A stretch of 64,000 nucleotides of DNA from Montifringilla adamsi (lineage: Eukaryota > Chordata > Aves > Passeriformes > Passeridae): assembly GCA_017590115.1 (NCBI GenBank), contig JAGGNK010010337.1, positions 5,593,679 through 5,657,678 on the forward strand, written 5' to 3'. Position numbers and translations under genes: made by a program. Shown here piece after piece: positions 63,193-64,000 of this stretch; within the stretch, counting starts at the first letter, position 1; the number at the start of each line of letters is the position of its first letter. A model generated the notes under the pieces. It saw nothing but the letters and a program-made list of their open reading frames with translations. It was not told where the DNA came from and did not search any database.

Positions 63193-64000
63193 ATGACAAT
63201 GCTGATAACAGTAGCATCCTCCACCCAGCCTGTTTCCAATCACCACCCCCTTTCTCCCCCTCCCACCCTACCAAAGCCTGGGAAGGACAACCTGCGGCTG
63301 CAGCGGCTGCTGAAGAAGGCAGCCAGGAAGAACGCCATCCTCACCTCGGAGCAGGGCAAGTCCTTCCGCTCCAGCCTTTCGCCTGTGAACGAAGCCAGCC
63401 CCGACCAAGAGCGTGCAGAGAGCGCTGCCCCAGCTGCAGAGACCCCTGAAGCCACAGCTCCCCCCTGTGCCCCGCTGCCCACCCAGCTCTCCATCAGGCC
63501 CGTCGGCCACCGCGCGCCCTCCCCGTTCCGGAAGGGGAAGCCTTTCGCGCTGAAGGTCACCGAGCAGCGGCGCATCGCTGAACATGTCAAGCTCACGGCC
63601 TCCTCGGCCATGCCCCTGCTACAGAAGCCAGAAGCTCCTGAGACTCCACAGCAGCCTGAAGGCATGGGCTCCCACCTTCCCTCTCCATCTGACCCTTCAG
63701 TATCTGTTTTCCCCCAGCCTCCTCCTTCCAGCACACCCAGCAAAGAAAGGGCACCGGAGGTTACCTATGTCACCAAGGTGAACGCTTATTTCCACAGTGT
63801 TAAGCCACCCAGGGCTAAGACGCCCACACCAAACCCAACCCAAGGAACTGTCAGCCATGAAGACAAAAGGCTTACTACCCCAGCACCTCAAACAAGCAGC
63901 TCTGAACCACCTCCAGAGCAGACACCCAGCTCAGTTAAAGACAGCAAGGCTGCTCCCCCCTTGCCAAAACCTCCCCTCGTTCCTGCTGCAGAGACAGAGC
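63193..64000 (+). CDS. PRR33: Proline-rich protein 33 (PRR33)-like, 5' part, truncated by window end
   Basis: An open frame of 269 codons runs without a stop from ATG to the window edge. It begins MTMLITVASS and contains the basic motif KPGKDNLRLQRLLKKAARK at residues 28-46, then long Pro/Ser/Ala-rich stretches (SPPPTLPKP, PPSSTPS, PPLPKPPL) and a more ordered VTYVTKVNAYFHSVKPPR segment. The motif near the N-terminus and the position next to TNNT3 fit vertebrate PRR33, a protein of unknown function predicted to be largely disordered. GC content and codon bias rise sharply at the start, as expected for coding sequence. A second ATG is at codon 3. A pyrimidine tract and CAG end three bases before the ATG, so a 5' UTR intron is possible. 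It is transcribed away from TNNT3. Assignment rests on recalled motif and synteny. Confidence 0.7.
   Translation, partial: MTMLITVASSTQPVSNHHPLSPPPTLPKPGKDNLRLQRLLKKAARKNAILTSEQGKSFRSSLSPVNEASPDQERAESAAPAAETPEATAPPCAPLPTQLSIRPVGHRAPSPFRKGKPFALKVTEQRRIAEHVKLTASSAMPLLQKPEAPETPQQPEGMGSHLPSPSDPSVSVFPQPPPSSTPSKERAPEVTYVTKVNAYFHSVKPPRAKTPTPNPTQGTVSHEDKRLTTPAPQTSSSEPPPEQTPSSVKDSKAAPPLPKPPLVPAAETE

Noticed and set aside
63240..63743. 167-codon minus-strand frame
   Set aside because: It is the antisense shadow of the PRR33-like coding exon on the plus strand.

Overview
The window is nuclear DNA from a bird. Six 3'-truncated CR1 LINE copies with typical avian CR1 3' ends are visible, the genes are vertebrate with phased introns and GT-AG splice sites, and gene order matches the human 11p15.5 TNNT3-MRPL23 neighbourhood. 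The window does not name the species. The fast troponin T seen here lacks the long His-rich Tx cluster known from galliform breast muscle, so a non-galliform bird is more likely (inference).

Layout, left to right. 1-4.0 kb: a CR1 cut by the window edge, then unassigned sequence downstream of MRPL23. 4,157-15,044 (minus): complete MRPL23 in five coding exons (156 aa), ending in a CpG-rich promoter with a CTCF-like site. 15.2-16.24 kb: two CR1 copies. 16.86-17.01 kb: a 150-bp (AAAAT)n array just past the TNNT3 poly(A) signal. 17,374-42,367 coding, with a noncoding exon 1 at about 47.03-47.09 kb (minus): TNNT3, fast skeletal troponin T, reconstructed exon by exon. 47.1-47.3 kb: TNNT3 core promoter with TATA-like and CCAAT elements and a G-rich tandem repeat. 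48,488-48,558: an assembly gap of 71 N. 48.6-63.1 kb: intergenic DNA with no recognised gene. 63,193-64,000 (plus): the first part of a proline-rich protein read as PRR33, running off the window edge.

The most interesting part is 30.5-41.2 kb. It is a tandem array of ten small TNNT3 exons (12-21 nt), nine of them members of one duplicated family and the tenth the ancestral-type EEYEEE exon at 41,138. All have the same phase, and most are spaced roughly 0.4-1.6 kb apart with recognisably duplicated intronic flanks. They encode interchangeable acidic, His/Pro or pure proline tetrapeptides. One unit is dead, two acceptors are NAGNAG type, and one exon has three in-frame acceptors. Every subset of these exons keeps the reading frame, so the locus can make a very large set of N-terminal hypervariable regions. 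At the other end of the gene the classic mutually exclusive alpha and beta C-terminal exons are both intact.

MRPL23 is a housekeeping mitochondrial ribosome gene. TNNT3 is a calcium-regulated thin filament gene of fast muscle. PRR33 is a little-studied proline-rich gene transcribed away from TNNT3. All exon calls come from reading codons, phases and splice sites by eye, without alignment software.
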